Shown here: positions 42,725 through 50,070 of the stretch, in pieces
Layout: the number at the start of each line of letters is the position of its first letter
Numbering within the stretch: the first letter of the stretch is position 1
Assembly: GCF_001425865.1 (NCBI RefSeq)
Contig: NZ_LMDS01000005.1
Coordinates: 1,056,890 to 1,120,889 of the forward strand
Length of the DNA: 64,000 bases
Direction of reading: 5' to 3'
Source: Rhizobacter sp. Root404
GTDB taxonomy: Bacteria; Pseudomonadota; Gammaproteobacteria; Burkholderiales; Burkholderiaceae_C
Position numbers and translations under genes: made by a program
Notes under the pieces: model-generated
Told to the model about the DNA's origin: nothing
The model's database searches: none
The model's input: only the letters and a program-made list of their open reading frames with translations

Positions 42725-42797
42725 GTTGAACCATGGTTGTTCATGGTTGATACAAAGATGAAACTAGGTTGAACCTGGTTGAACCCAGTTGAACCTG
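42725..42797. promoter_or_regulatory. Operator-like decamer array
   Basis: GTTGAACC at 42725, palindrome AACCATGGTT at 42729-42738, then three perfect tandem decamers of the type GTTGAACCTG / GTTGAACCCA at 42768-42797. The 10-bp period places each unit on the same face of the helix. The same words occur at 7186-7240. Confidence 0.5.
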
Positions 42798-44147
42798 GTC
42801 CGCGCGCGAGGCGCCGGCACGGGGTGGCACGGGGTAGCCCACGGAGTTGCTACGGGGTCGAAACCGGGTTGCCATCAACGGTGCCTTACCCCTGGATGGA
42901 CTCCAGGTTGAAACCAAGGCCAGACGGTGTTGACCGAGGTTGAGGAGTCCGGGTTGGAACCAGGGTGGTTCTTCCGTTGCTGCTCAGTTGCCGAGCGAAG
43001 CGAGGTGGTTGGACAGGGTTGGACTTGGGTGTGGGTTCGGAAATTTTGCCAAAAATCTGTGACAGGGCATCGTGTGTGGCCCCCAGTTCTTCCCCCCGTA
43101 GCCCTCCGCTTCGCTCGGTCTACGCGGGGGAAGGCAACACTCCTCTCGATTGCAGTAGGGGGGCCACACTCGCGAGGCTAACTGTTGCAACCCTTTTTCG
43201 AATGCAGGACTCACGCCCATTGCAAGGCGAGACCAGGTCCACCCTTGAACGGCGATACCAGGGGCCACTCGCTTCGCTCGGACCCAACGCACGTTCGAAC
43301 TGCGATACCAGGCACCCAACCAAGGCCAACGCAACGCAGGCTCAACACCCTCGCTTCGCTCGGTCAGGTCCGACGATGAATCGACCGGTCAGGTCAACGA
43401 TGAATCAACCAACCAACCCACGTCGCAACGCAGACCCAACCAAGACCCAACGCAGTCGTACCTCCGTTGCAACCCAGCTCGCTTCGCTCGCAACAACCCA
43501 GGTTCAACCACCTCGCTGCGCTCGGTAGGGCACCACGGTCAACGCAGACGGACCAGGTTGTGACCAAGAGAGCAACAGAGTTCAACCAGGGCCAACAGGC
43601 TCGCTGCGCTCGGAAGCCCACCCAAGTTGCAACCAGGGCAACTGAAGACAACGGGGATTGACGCCGTCCGACCGGGTTAAGAGCACCAGGTTGGAACCAG
43701 GACAACTTGCGCCGTCGCCGGCGGTCCGGGTTGGAACCAAGGCTGTTGGAGTTGATTGAAGGATAACAACCAGGAAGCACCCAAGATGACAACAAAGGAA
43801 CGTTCGGCCAAGGAAAAGGCTGTGGGCTTGGAGTGCTCGCCGTGGGTCAAGTTTGGCCGTAGTGGGCTGCGCACGAATTGAAGAAGCGCCGGGGATTGCG
43901 AAACGGCTGCGCGCCAGTGCTGGTGCGGGTTGCGCGAGGTTGTGCGAGTTGAAAGGCCTGTTGGATGAGATATCAACAGGGGTGATAACAGGGTCGATAG
44001 GCTTTTACTATTGGATTGCGATTTCTCGATAGAAACAAATCATCGGTCAAAAGGACGAAAAAGAGGTGTTTTGAGCATGTTGGCGAGTTGGCGTTGCCTA
44101 TACGTTGCATAGCAGTAGAAAACAACCCAACCACAACGGAGCACACC

Positions 44148-44396
44148 ATGAACATCAACCAAGCCAACACCATCGCCAACACTCTGAACAGCCGCGGCTG
44201 GACTGCCAGCGCAGGCGCCGACTCGAATGGCACCTTCATCAACGCAGAGACGGAAGACACCACAGTCCAAGCGTACGAATTCGACGACGCCATCGAAGTC
44301 CAGTGCATCACCGGCGGCATCGTGTTTGACTTCCGCTTCCAAGACGCTGACGACCTCGCTGCTGCACTGCCAGGCATCGTGAGCCGCTGCCACTAA
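44148..44396 (+). CDS. Hypothetical phage protein (82 aa)
   Basis: MNINQANTIANTLNSRGWTA start behind ACGGAGCACACC, the phage-typical ribosome site; the longer in-frame ORF upstream lacks one. Acidic, mixed alpha/beta. No family recognised. First gene after the repeat region, probably at the phage left end in linear DNA. Confidence 0.65.
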   Translation: MNINQANTIANTLNSRGWTASAGADSNGTFINAETEDTTVQAYEFDDAIEVQCITGGIVFDFRFQDADDLAAALPGIVSRCH

Positions 44397-44417
44397 CTCA
44401 AGCAGTGCCCTGCCAGT

Positions 44418-44667
44418 AGCCCACCAAGGTGGGCCTCTGAGAGGACATTCCTTACAAGCTCTGTGATGAGAGAACCGGACCAGGCGCAGGTGTCCGTAAT
44501 AACAGCGACCTACGACACTTCGGATAGACGAAGGCTTTCAGAAAGATGCGGCCACGGTTGATTCCGCGGTTGCATCCCTCAAGCACGATTCGGAGCACTG
44601 ACCGGTGCACTCGAGTGTGTTTCAGGGATGCAATCCGGCATCCACAACAACCACACGAAAGCTTCTT
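44418..44667 (+). other. Non-coding structured leader
   Basis: No gene seen. GCCCACC / GGTGGGC hairpin near 44428, and a perfect 10-base arm pair TTGCATCCCT / AGGGATGCAA (44570-44579 with 44624-44633) enclosing an inner hairpin around GCACTGACCGGTGC. The folded RNA would end 34 bases before the next start codon. Confidence 0.45.
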
Positions 44668-45147
44668 ATGAACTCCATCATCTCCGCAATTGGTTATACC
44701 GCCGCCCTCATCGTCGTGTTCTACGAAGTGAAGGCACTCTCATCGGCAGCGCTCTGGGCTTATTTCTGGCCCTCGAACGTACGCAGGATGAAGGACGGCG
44801 CCTTGGTCGCGAACGGACACGCTCCGCTCACGAATGCAGAACGGTCCCAGATGTTTGTCCGTCGTTGGCTCACCAGCTCGCTGATGCTCCACGAGGCCTA
44901 CATGTGCAGAACCCAGCAGAAGCCGATGTTCTACATCAGCCCTGCACTGCTCTTCAGCATCAGTTCGTTCGGCCTCATGCTTATGCTCGGCATGACTGCA
45001 CCGAACGCTGTTGCTCTCGGCGTCACGGGCCTGGTGGTGATGTTTGTGAGTTCGCAGGTGCGTGAGTTCCTTCACGCGCTCGACTTCACTGACTACTGCC
45101 TCGGCACCCTGGCGGACGCACGCAAACTGGCCACTGTCACCGCTTGA
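44668..45147 (+). CDS. Accessory membrane protein
   Basis: 159 residues from the ATG at 44668 (MNSIISAIGYTAALIVVFYE). One N-terminal hydrophobic segment and two more (PALLFSISSFGLMLMLGMTA; AVALGVTGLVVMFVSSQVRE), with a polar stretch between. No strong ribosome site. Role unknown; a lysogenic-conversion or superinfection-exclusion protein is possible. Confidence 0.55.
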   Translation: MNSIISAIGYTAALIVVFYEVKALSSAALWAYFWPSNVRRMKDGALVANGHAPLTNAERSQMFVRRWLTSSLMLHEAYMCRTQQKPMFYISPALLFSISSFGLMLMLGMTAPNAVALGVTGLVVMFVSSQVREFLHALDFTDYCLGTLADARKLATVTA

Positions 45148-45173
45148 TTCAGCACTGATTCAACCTTGATTCA
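45145..45173. repeat. Three TGATTCA repeats at an 11-bp period
   Basis: TGATTCA at 45145, 45156 and 45167, starting at the stop codon of the membrane-protein gene. Iteron- or operator-like. Confidence 0.5.
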
Positions 45174-45175
45174 TC

Positions 45176-45211
45176 GCAGCCCTCGGATAACCTCCCTGGG
45201 CTGCTTTTTTT
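45176..45211 (+). terminator. Rho-independent terminator
   Basis: GCAGCCC / GGGCTGC stem followed by seven T. Ends transcription from the membrane-protein gene. Confidence 0.85.
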
Positions 45212-45216
45212 CGTCT

Positions 45217-45324
45217 TCAGGGCTTCTGCAGCTGCCCGAACCGGAACACCCCAGGAAACAACCATGGAAGAACCGCGCACAACACCAGGTAGCACACCAC
45301 AGCACCCACGTTTACTTCGTCCAT
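45217..45324 (-). CDS. 35-aa membrane peptide, divergent to the wHTH gene
   Basis: Minus-strand ORF starting MDEVNVGAVVCYLVLCAVLP. It is preceded by AAGGAGACAACG, a strong ribosome site with ideal spacing, and by a sigma70-type promoter (TTGCAC, 17 bp, TACTAT; plus-strand 45363-45391). Residues 6-26 form one hydrophobic helix with two Cys. No family recognised; size and layout recall small toxins or membrane regulators of phage switches. Confidence 0.5.
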   Translation of the reverse strand: MDEVNVGAVVCYLVLCAVLPWLFPGVFRFGQLQKP

Positions 45325-45337
45325 CGTTGTCTCCTTC

Positions 45338-45392
45338 GTTGCACAAGTATGCACATGGGGATATAGTAGCCCAAGTTTATCTGAGGTGCAAC
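45338..45392. promoter_or_regulatory. Fully overlapping divergent promoter pair
   Basis: Plus strand: TTGCAC (45339-45344), 17 bp, TATAGT (45362-45367). Minus strand: TTGCAC (45386-45391), 17 bp, TACTAT (45363-45368). The two -35 boxes form the inverted repeat GTTGCAC / GTGCAAC, centred on the shared -10. A direct repeat of TGCACA (45340, 45350) lies in the plus -35/spacer. Only one polymerase can occupy the site at a time. Confidence 0.65.
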
Positions 45393-45393
45393 C

Positions 45394-45714
45394 ATGTTAG
45401 ACCTAGATGCAACAGCGTCCGTCCTCGATGCAGCCTTGCACCGGGACACCAAGATGACCGTGCTGATGCTGCGCACGCTAGTGCTGCTGGCGCAGCGCGG
45501 GGAGTTCGGGGCAACGCAGGAGGACCTGCAACGAACCCTGCGGATATCCCAGGCAGCGGCGTCACGCCTGATGTCCCGGTTGAGCAACCACGGCTCACCC
45601 AGTCCATGTGTTGGGACGCCGTTGGACCTGGCCTCGTTGACCTTGTCGCCCACGGATGCCCGCGTTCGTGTGTTGAAGTTGAACGCGCGCGGTCGCCGGT
45701 TGCTACACCTTTAA
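45394..45714 (+). CDS. wHTH (MarR-like) regulator, candidate lysogeny repressor
   Basis: 106 residues. A central winged helix-turn-helix: MLRTLVLLAQRGEFGATQED, then LQRTLRISQAAASRLMSRLS (recognition helix) and a wing leading to VLKLNARGRRLLHL, as in MarR/phage-type wHTH proteins. GAGGTG ribosome site eight bases before the ATG. It is expressed from one of two mutually exclusive promoters, so autoregulation is likely. Confidence 0.7.
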   Translation: MLDLDATASVLDAALHRDTKMTVLMLRTLVLLAQRGEFGATQEDLQRTLRISQAAASRLMSRLSNHGSPSPCVGTPLDLASLTLSPTDARVRVLKLNARGRRLLHL

Positions 45715-45813
45715 ACCACCGAAGGCGCAAGCCGGGTGGGACGGGGTACGACCCGCTAATCTTGGCGAGATATAACCCTGATGAATAACACCAACAATAC
45801 AACGGAGAACATC

Positions 45814-46089
45814 ATGGGACGACGTGACCTGGGCAAAAGCCCACTGGACCGCACTTATCAATACAGCACCGCCGAAGGCATCAACATCACCGTGCCGGCC
45901 TTTTCGACCACCATTGCCGGCCGCGTTGCGCGAGACGTAGCGAAGCTCCGGGGCCTGACCCTGGTAGGCGAGCCGGTCTACATGGCGTTCAAGCCGAAGC
46001 AGCCACGGCGCCTGAAAGACAACGAGACGTGCACCGAGCCGGTCGACACTGGCACACGCACCCTTCCAGTGTTCTCGCCCTGCGGCTAA
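45814..46089 (+). CDS. Hypothetical phage protein (91 aa)
   Basis: ATG at 45814 behind AACGGAGAACATC (the phage-typical site) is preferred over the ATG at 45781. MGRRDLGKSPLDRTYQYSTA; small, basic, possibly DNA- or RNA-binding (AGRVARDVAKLRGLTLVG). Convergent with and overlapping the next gene by 4 bp. Confidence 0.6.
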   Translation: MGRRDLGKSPLDRTYQYSTAEGINITVPAFSTTIAGRVARDVAKLRGLTLVGEPVYMAFKPKQPRRLKDNETCTEPVDTGTRTLPVFSPCG

Positions 46090-46406
46090 TCCGCGAGCAA
46101 GTACGCCATGCTGGCCTCATCCACGAACATCCAGTCGTTGGGCCAGCCCTCCTCGCTTGGCAGCGGCTCAGGCATGAGGTCGTGCTGAAGCAGGAAGACC
46201 GCCAGCGCGTAGACGTCCACGAATGCATAGCTCCGGCCGACGAGCGCCTGCCCTGTTTCATCGGGCACCGGCAGCACGGGCGCGAAGGGGTCCACCTCAT
46301 CGGCCGCCGCCATCACATAGCAGAGGTATGGCCCGAACGAGACGCCGTTGACGAGGGCCGTGGGCTTCTTGCAGTAGACAATGGCGCGGTGTTGAGTGTG
46401 GTTCAC
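46086..46406 (-). CDS. Hypothetical accessory protein
   Basis: About 106 residues from a GTG at 46406 (VNHTQHRAIVYCKKPTALVN); the open frame extends further but would overlap the tRNA. Soluble, acidic at the end (WMFVDEASMAYLLAD). Not recognised. Start uncertain. Confidence 0.45.
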   Translation of the reverse strand: MNHTQHRAIVYCKKPTALVNGVSFGPYLCYVMAAADEVDPFAPVLPVPDETGQALVGRSYAFVDVYALAVFLLQHDLMPEPLPSEEGWPNDWMFVDEASMAYLLAD

Positions 46407-46448
46407 CGCAGCAAGTGTATAGGCGCCCTCGAGGGGTATGCTGTCGCG

Positions 46449-46613
46449 ATGGAACCCCGCAAGCTCCCGCCCTGGCTGCCAGCTGACTGGCCTGACTACG
46501 CCGAGATTCCGACCTGGGAAGAATGGCAAGTGGCCATGGAAGAGGACCGCACGGCGGAGGCATTCCTTGCCGCCCTCGCCGCCATCGACAAAGCGAGCGA
46601 GCCGCGCAAATAG
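46449..46613 (+). CDS. Hypothetical accessory protein (54 aa)
   Basis: MEPRKLPPWLPADWPDYAEI, acidic and Trp-rich (four Trp), ending three bases before the tRNA gene. Divergent from the 46086 gene. Not recognised. Confidence 0.45.
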   Translation: MEPRKLPPWLPADWPDYAEIPTWEEWQVAMEEDRTAEAFLAALAAIDKASEPRK

Positions 46614-46616
46614 CGT

Positions 46617-46703
46617 TGGTGCCCCGGGTCGGACTCGAACCGACACTTCCTTGCGGAAACAGCGTCCTAAGCGCTGCGCTTCTACCGATTTAGCCACCGG
46701 GGC
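46617..46703 (-). tRNA. Complete phage-borne tRNA-Leu(UAG)
   Basis: An 87-nt cloverleaf: acceptor GCCCCGG / CCGGGGC (7 of 7 pairs), D stem GCT/AGC, anticodon stem CAGCG/CGCTG with loop CTTAGGA (anticodon UAG), long variable arm TTCC-GCAA-GGAA, T arm GTCGG-TTCGAGT-CCGAC, discriminator A and encoded CCA. It has the same anticodon and strand as the split host tRNA and lies 164 bp downstream of the right core on that strand. It differs from the host gene at many positions, so it is not a copy made by integration. Confidence 0.95.
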
Positions 46704-46747
46704 CGACCAGAAAAACTTGTTCGTCTGCCGTTTTAAACGCTCTCGGG

Positions 46748-46798
46748 CGGTAGACGACCCGGTAGACGCGGAGAAATTGTCTCTTGCCAATCTACCGG
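46748..46798. promoter_or_regulatory. Putative integrase arm-type sites, right side
   Basis: CGGTAGAC at 46748-46755 and 46760-46767 (12-bp spacing) and an inverted near-copy ATCTACCG at 46790-46797. It mirrors the left set near 5216-5260. Confidence 0.6.
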
Positions 46799-46866
46799 AG
46801 CGCTGCAACCCGCGCCAGGCCTAGCGCTCCTGGGTTGTTGCTTTATCGCACTGGTAGAGACGACCT

Positions 46867-46878
46867 GACCTAAACCTG
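46867..46878. repeat. attR core (GACCTAAACCTG)
   Basis: Identical to the 12-bp core at 5057-5068; right prophage boundary. Confidence 0.85.
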
Positions 46879-46906
46879 GTGCGTCTACCAATTTCGCCAC
46901 CCGCGC
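46867..46906 (-). pseudogene. Host tRNA-Leu(UAG), 5' part severed by prophage
   Basis: Minus strand: acceptor strand GCGCGGG, D arm with TTGGTAGACGC, and the anticodon arm up to the core. Joined to 5010-5068 it makes a full tRNA-Leu(UAG). Beyond the core the phage sequence (CAGGTCGTCTC) does not continue the tRNA. A -10-like TAAAAT at 46933-46938 lies about 30 bases upstream, so the original tRNA promoter probably remains on this side. Confidence 0.9.
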
Positions 46907-46935
46907 GAGGGGCATCCCTCGGCGAAAGGCGGATT

Positions 46936-49900
46936 TTAGCCGTTCTCGGCGGGCGTTCGGGCCGGCTCGTCGCGCCGGACGCGGAACCATGCCGCATACA
47001 TCGCCGGCAGCGACAGCAGCGTGAGCACGGTGGCGACGATCAGTCCGCCTATGATCGCGACCGCCATCGGCCCCCAGAACACGCTGCGCGACAGCGGGAT
47101 CATCGCCAGCACCGCGGCCGCCGCGGTCAGGATGATCGGGCGGAAGCGGCGCACCGCCGCCTCGACGATCGCGTCCCAGGTCGGCACGCCACGCGCCCGG
47201 TCCTGCTCGATCTGGTCGATCAGGATCACCGAGTTGCGCATGATCATCCCCATCAACGCGATCACGCCCAGCAGCGCGACGAAGCCGAACGGCCGGTTCA
47301 GCACCAGCAGCGCGGCGGCGATGCCGGCGATGCCCAGCGGTGCGGTCAGGAACACGAGCGCCGAGCGGCTGAAACTGTGCAGCTGCAGCATCAGCAGCGT
47401 GAACATGATGAACAGCATCAGCGGCGCACCGGCCGCGATCGAGCCCTGGCCCTTGCTGCTCTCCTCCACCGCGCCTGCCACCTCGATGCGGTAGCCGGGC
47501 AGCATCTTGTCGCGCACCGGCTTGAACAGCGGGTCGAGCTGCGCGGTCACCGTGGCACCCTGCAGCCCCTCAATGATGTCGCCCTGCACCGTGGCGGCGT
47601 AGTCACGCCCTTCCCGCCACAGCACGCCCGGCTCCCAGACGAAGCTGGCGCGGGCGATCTGACCGAGCGGGATGCTGCGGCCGCTGGTGGTCGGCACGTA
47701 GCCGTTGGCGAGATCCGTGATCGCGTCACGCTCGTCCAGCGGCTGGCGCAGCACGATGTCGACCAGCTTGTCGTCCTCGCGGTACTGGCCGATCGTGGTG
47801 CCGGTATTGATGGTGCGCGCGGCCTGCGCGATCGACTGGCTGGTCACGCCGAGGGCTCGGGCCTTGTCCTGGTCGATGTCCAGGCGCAGCACCTTGACCG
47901 ACTCGTTCCAGTTGTCGTTGATGCCGCGCAGATTCGGGTTCTGCCGCATGATGGCCTTGACCTCGTCGGCGTATCCGCGCACCTTCGCGGCGTCGGGCCC
48001 GACCACGCGGAATTGCACCGGATACGCCACCGGCGGCCCGTTCGGCAGCAGCTTGGCGCGACCGCGGACCTCCGGGAACTCGGTCGCCAGCAGCTCCGGC
48101 AGCGCCTGACGCAGCTTTTCGCGCGCCTTCAGGTTCTTCGGCAGCACGACCATCTGGCTGACGTTGCTCTGCGGGAAGATCTGGTCGAGCACCAGCACGA
48201 AGCGTTCGACGCCGCTGCCGACCCAGGTCGTCACGTGGTCGACGCCATCGAGCTTCATGACCCGCGCTTCGACGCGCTTGGTCACTGCCTCGTTGGCCGC
48301 GTAGGAGGTGCCTTCCGGGAACCACAGGTCGACGATGATCTCGGGCCGGCTCGAATCCGGGAAGAACTGGTTCTGCACCTTGCCCATGCCGGCGATCCCG
48401 AGCACCAGCGTGCCGATCGTCAGGCCGATCGTGAGCCAGCGGTGCTGCACGCACCAGCCCACCGTGCGCCGGAAGCGCCCGTAGAACGGCGTGTCGAACA
48501 TCTCGTGCGGCTGGCCCGCATGCGGGCGGGTCTTCAGCAGCCACACGCCGAGGTAGGGCACGAAGTAGACCGACACGAACCACGAGATCAGCAGCGCCGC
48601 GGCCGTGACAGCGAAGATCGCGAAGGTGTATTCGCCGACCGTCGATTGCGCCAGCCCGATCGGCAGGAAGCCGACCGCGGTGATCAGCGTGCCGGTGAGC
48701 ATCGGCATCGCGGTGGCGTCGTAGGCGAAGGTCGCGGCGCGCACCTTGTCGTAGCCCTCTTCGAGCTTGCGCACCATCATCTCGACCGAGATGATCGCGT
48801 CGTCGACCAGCAGCCCGAGCGCGATGATCAGCGAGCCGAGCGAGATCTTGTGCAGCCCGACGCCCCAGTAGTACATCGTCACGAACGTGATCGCCAGCAC
48901 CAGCGGGATCGTGATGCCCACGACCAGCCCCGGCCGCCAGTCGAGCCGGAACGGCTTGAAATGCAGCCCGAGGCTGATGAAGCTGACCGCCAGCACGATC
49001 ACGACCGCCTCGATCAGCACGCCGACGAACTCGTTGACCGAACCCGAGACGACCTTCGACTGGTTCTGGAACTGATGCAGCTCGATGCCGGCCGGCAGCT
49101 CGGCGCGGATCTGCGCGATCGTGGTGTCCAGCGAATGCCCCATGCGGATGATGTCGCCGCCCTTGGCCATCGAGATGCCGAGCGCGATGACCTCGTGGCC
49201 CTGATGCCGCACCTTGACCTGCGGCGGATCGACATAGGCGCGTTTGATCTCGGCGATGTCGCCGAGCTTGAAGTTGGCGCCGTTCGCGCGGATCGGGAAC
49301 TGGCGCAGTTCCTCGACGGTGTTGAACTGGCCGCCCACCCGCACCTGCAGGTAATCGGTCGGCGCGTTGACGGTGCCGGCCGATTCGACCGCGTTCTGCT
49401 GCCCCAGCTGCGCCAGCACCTGGTTGAAGTCGAGCCCGAGCTGCGCGAGGCGCTTCTGCGGGATCTCGACGAACAGCTTCTCGTCCTGCGCGCCGAAGAT
49501 GCCGACCTTGTTGACGTCCTGCACCTTCAGCAGGCGCTGGCGCACGCGGTCCGCCTGGTCCTTCAGTTCCTGGTAGCTGAAGCCGTCGGCCGACAGCGCG
49601 TAGATCGAGCCGTAGACATCGCCGAACTCGTCGTTGAAATACGGGCCGGTCACGCCACCCGGCAGCGTCGCGCGCATGTCGCCGATCTTCTTGCGCACCG
49701 TGTACCAGATCTGCGGCATCTCCTTCGGCGGCGACGAGTCGCGCACCTGGAAGATGATCAGCGCCTCGCCGGGCTTGGAGTAGCTGCGGATCTTGTCGGC
49801 GTACGGCACTTCCTGCAGCGTCTTCTCGAGCTTGTCGGTGACCTGCTCGGCGACCTGTTGCGCGGTGGCGCCGGGCCAGAACACGCGCAGCGCCATCGCG

Positions 49901-50070
49901 CGGAACGTGAACGGCGGATCCTCGTCCTGCCCGAGCTGGAAGTACGCGGCCGCGCCCAGCGCCAGCAGCACGATCAGCAGGTAGCGGGTCAGCGCCGAAT
50001 GATCGAGCGCCCACTTCGAGATGTTGAAGCGCGACGGCGCGTCCTGATCCCCCACGGCCGGCTCGCTCAC
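46936..50070 (-). CDS. RND (HAE1-type) multidrug efflux transporter
   Basis: 1044 residues, the usual AcrB-family size, inner membrane proton antiporter. The first membrane helix (YLLIVLLALGAAAYFQL), two large periplasmic loops and the TM4 proton-relay Asp pair in IIALGLLVDDAIISVEMMVR are present; ALMGMIMRNSVILIDQIEQD marks TM10-11. Overlaps the upstream membrane-fusion gene by 4 bp, so the two are translated together. Its stop is 29 bp before the tRNA. Substrate cannot be inferred. Confidence 0.95.
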   Translation of the reverse strand: MSEPAVGDQDAPSRFNISKWALDHSALTRYLLIVLLALGAAAYFQLGQDEDPPFTFRAMALRVFWPGATAQQVAEQVTDKLEKTLQEVPYADKIRSYSKPGEALIIFQVRDSSPPKEMPQIWYTVRKKIGDMRATLPGGVTGPYFNDEFGDVYGSIYALSADGFSYQELKDQADRVRQRLLKVQDVNKVGIFGAQDEKLFVEIPQKRLAQLGLDFNQVLAQLGQQNAVESAGTVNAPTDYLQVRVGGQFNTVEELRQFPIRANGANFKLGDIAEIKRAYVDPPQVKVRHQGHEVIALGISMAKGGDIIRMGHSLDTTIAQIRAELPAGIELHQFQNQSKVVSGSVNEFVGVLIEAVVIVLAVSFISLGLHFKPFRLDWRPGLVVGITIPLVLAITFVTMYYWGVGLHKISLGSLIIALGLLVDDAIISVEMMVRKLEEGYDKVRAATFAYDATAMPMLTGTLITAVGFLPIGLAQSTVGEYTFAIFAVTAAALLISWFVSVYFVPYLGVWLLKTRPHAGQPHEMFDTPFYGRFRRTVGWCVQHRWLTIGLTIGTLVLGIAGMGKVQNQFFPDSSRPEIIVDLWFPEGTSYAANEAVTKRVEARVMKLDGVDHVTTWVGSGVERFVLVLDQIFPQSNVSQMVVLPKNLKAREKLRQALPELLATEFPEVRGRAKLLPNGPPVAYPVQFRVVGPDAAKVRGYADEVKAIMRQNPNLRGINDNWNESVKVLRLDIDQDKARALGVTSQSIAQAARTINTGTTIGQYREDDKLVDIVLRQPLDERDAITDLANGYVPTTSGRSIPLGQIARASFVWEPGVLWREGRDYAATVQGDIIEGLQGATVTAQLDPLFKPVRDKMLPGYRIEVAGAVEESSKGQGSIAAGAPLMLFIMFTLLMLQLHSFSRSALVFLTAPLGIAGIAAALLVLNRPFGFVALLGVIALMGMIMRNSVILIDQIEQDRARGVPTWDAIVEAAVRRFRPIILTAAAAVLAMIPLSRSVFWGPMAVAIIGGLIVATVLTLLSLPAMYAAWFRVRRDEPARTPAENG

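Larger units (their letters stand above)
42559..44147. repeat. 1.6-kb non-coding, repeat-rich region after terminase
   Basis: No supported gene; the overlapping ORFs are low-complexity. It contains a GGGGGTC / GACCCCC hairpin (42625-42655), phage promoter 7, three tandem GTTGAACC decamers, many further GGTTG/CAACC words, and seven copies of a CTCGCTTCGCTCGG-like word (42991, inverted; 43104, 43267, 43349, 43477, 43511, 43599). GGTTG-rich and CAACC-rich stretches alternate, so the bias switches strand near 43180 and again near 43680. In T7-like genomes the terminal repeat and the right-end promoter lie here. Confidence 0.7.
5057..46878. mobile_element. Integrated temperate T7-like (podovirus) prophage
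   Basis: A 41.8-kb insert bounded by the direct 12-bp core GACCTAAACCTG at 5057-5068 and 46867-46878. It contains integrase, a T7-type RNA polymerase, replication genes, all T7-like head, tail and internal virion genes in T7 order, terminase and lysis genes, nearly all on the plus strand. Genes are packed with 1-20 bp overlaps and share an ACGGAGANNACC-type ribosome binding site. All structural ORFs are uninterrupted, so it could be viable. There is no DNA polymerase gene. Because integration joins the linear ends, the original genome ends most likely lie in the non-coding stretch after the large terminase. Confidence 0.95.

Noticed and set aside
42991..43613. CRISPR array from the regularly recurring CTCGCTTCGCTCGG word
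   Set aside because: Repeat is only 14-15 bp, spacing varies from 34 to 163 bp, one copy is inverted, and no cas gene is present.
42927..43976. Several ORFs of 64-187 codons in the repeat region
   Set aside because: They are built from the short repeats, read in many frames on both strands and lack ribosome sites.
45264..45788. 174-codon ORF overlapping the wHTH gene
   Set aside because: Different frame from the regulator, compositionally biased, and it would pass through the divergent promoter pair.
46086..46808. 240-codon minus-strand ORF covering the phage tRNA
   Set aside because: The N-terminal 130 codons overlap the tRNA and arm sites; only the part from about 46406 down is kept as a possible gene.
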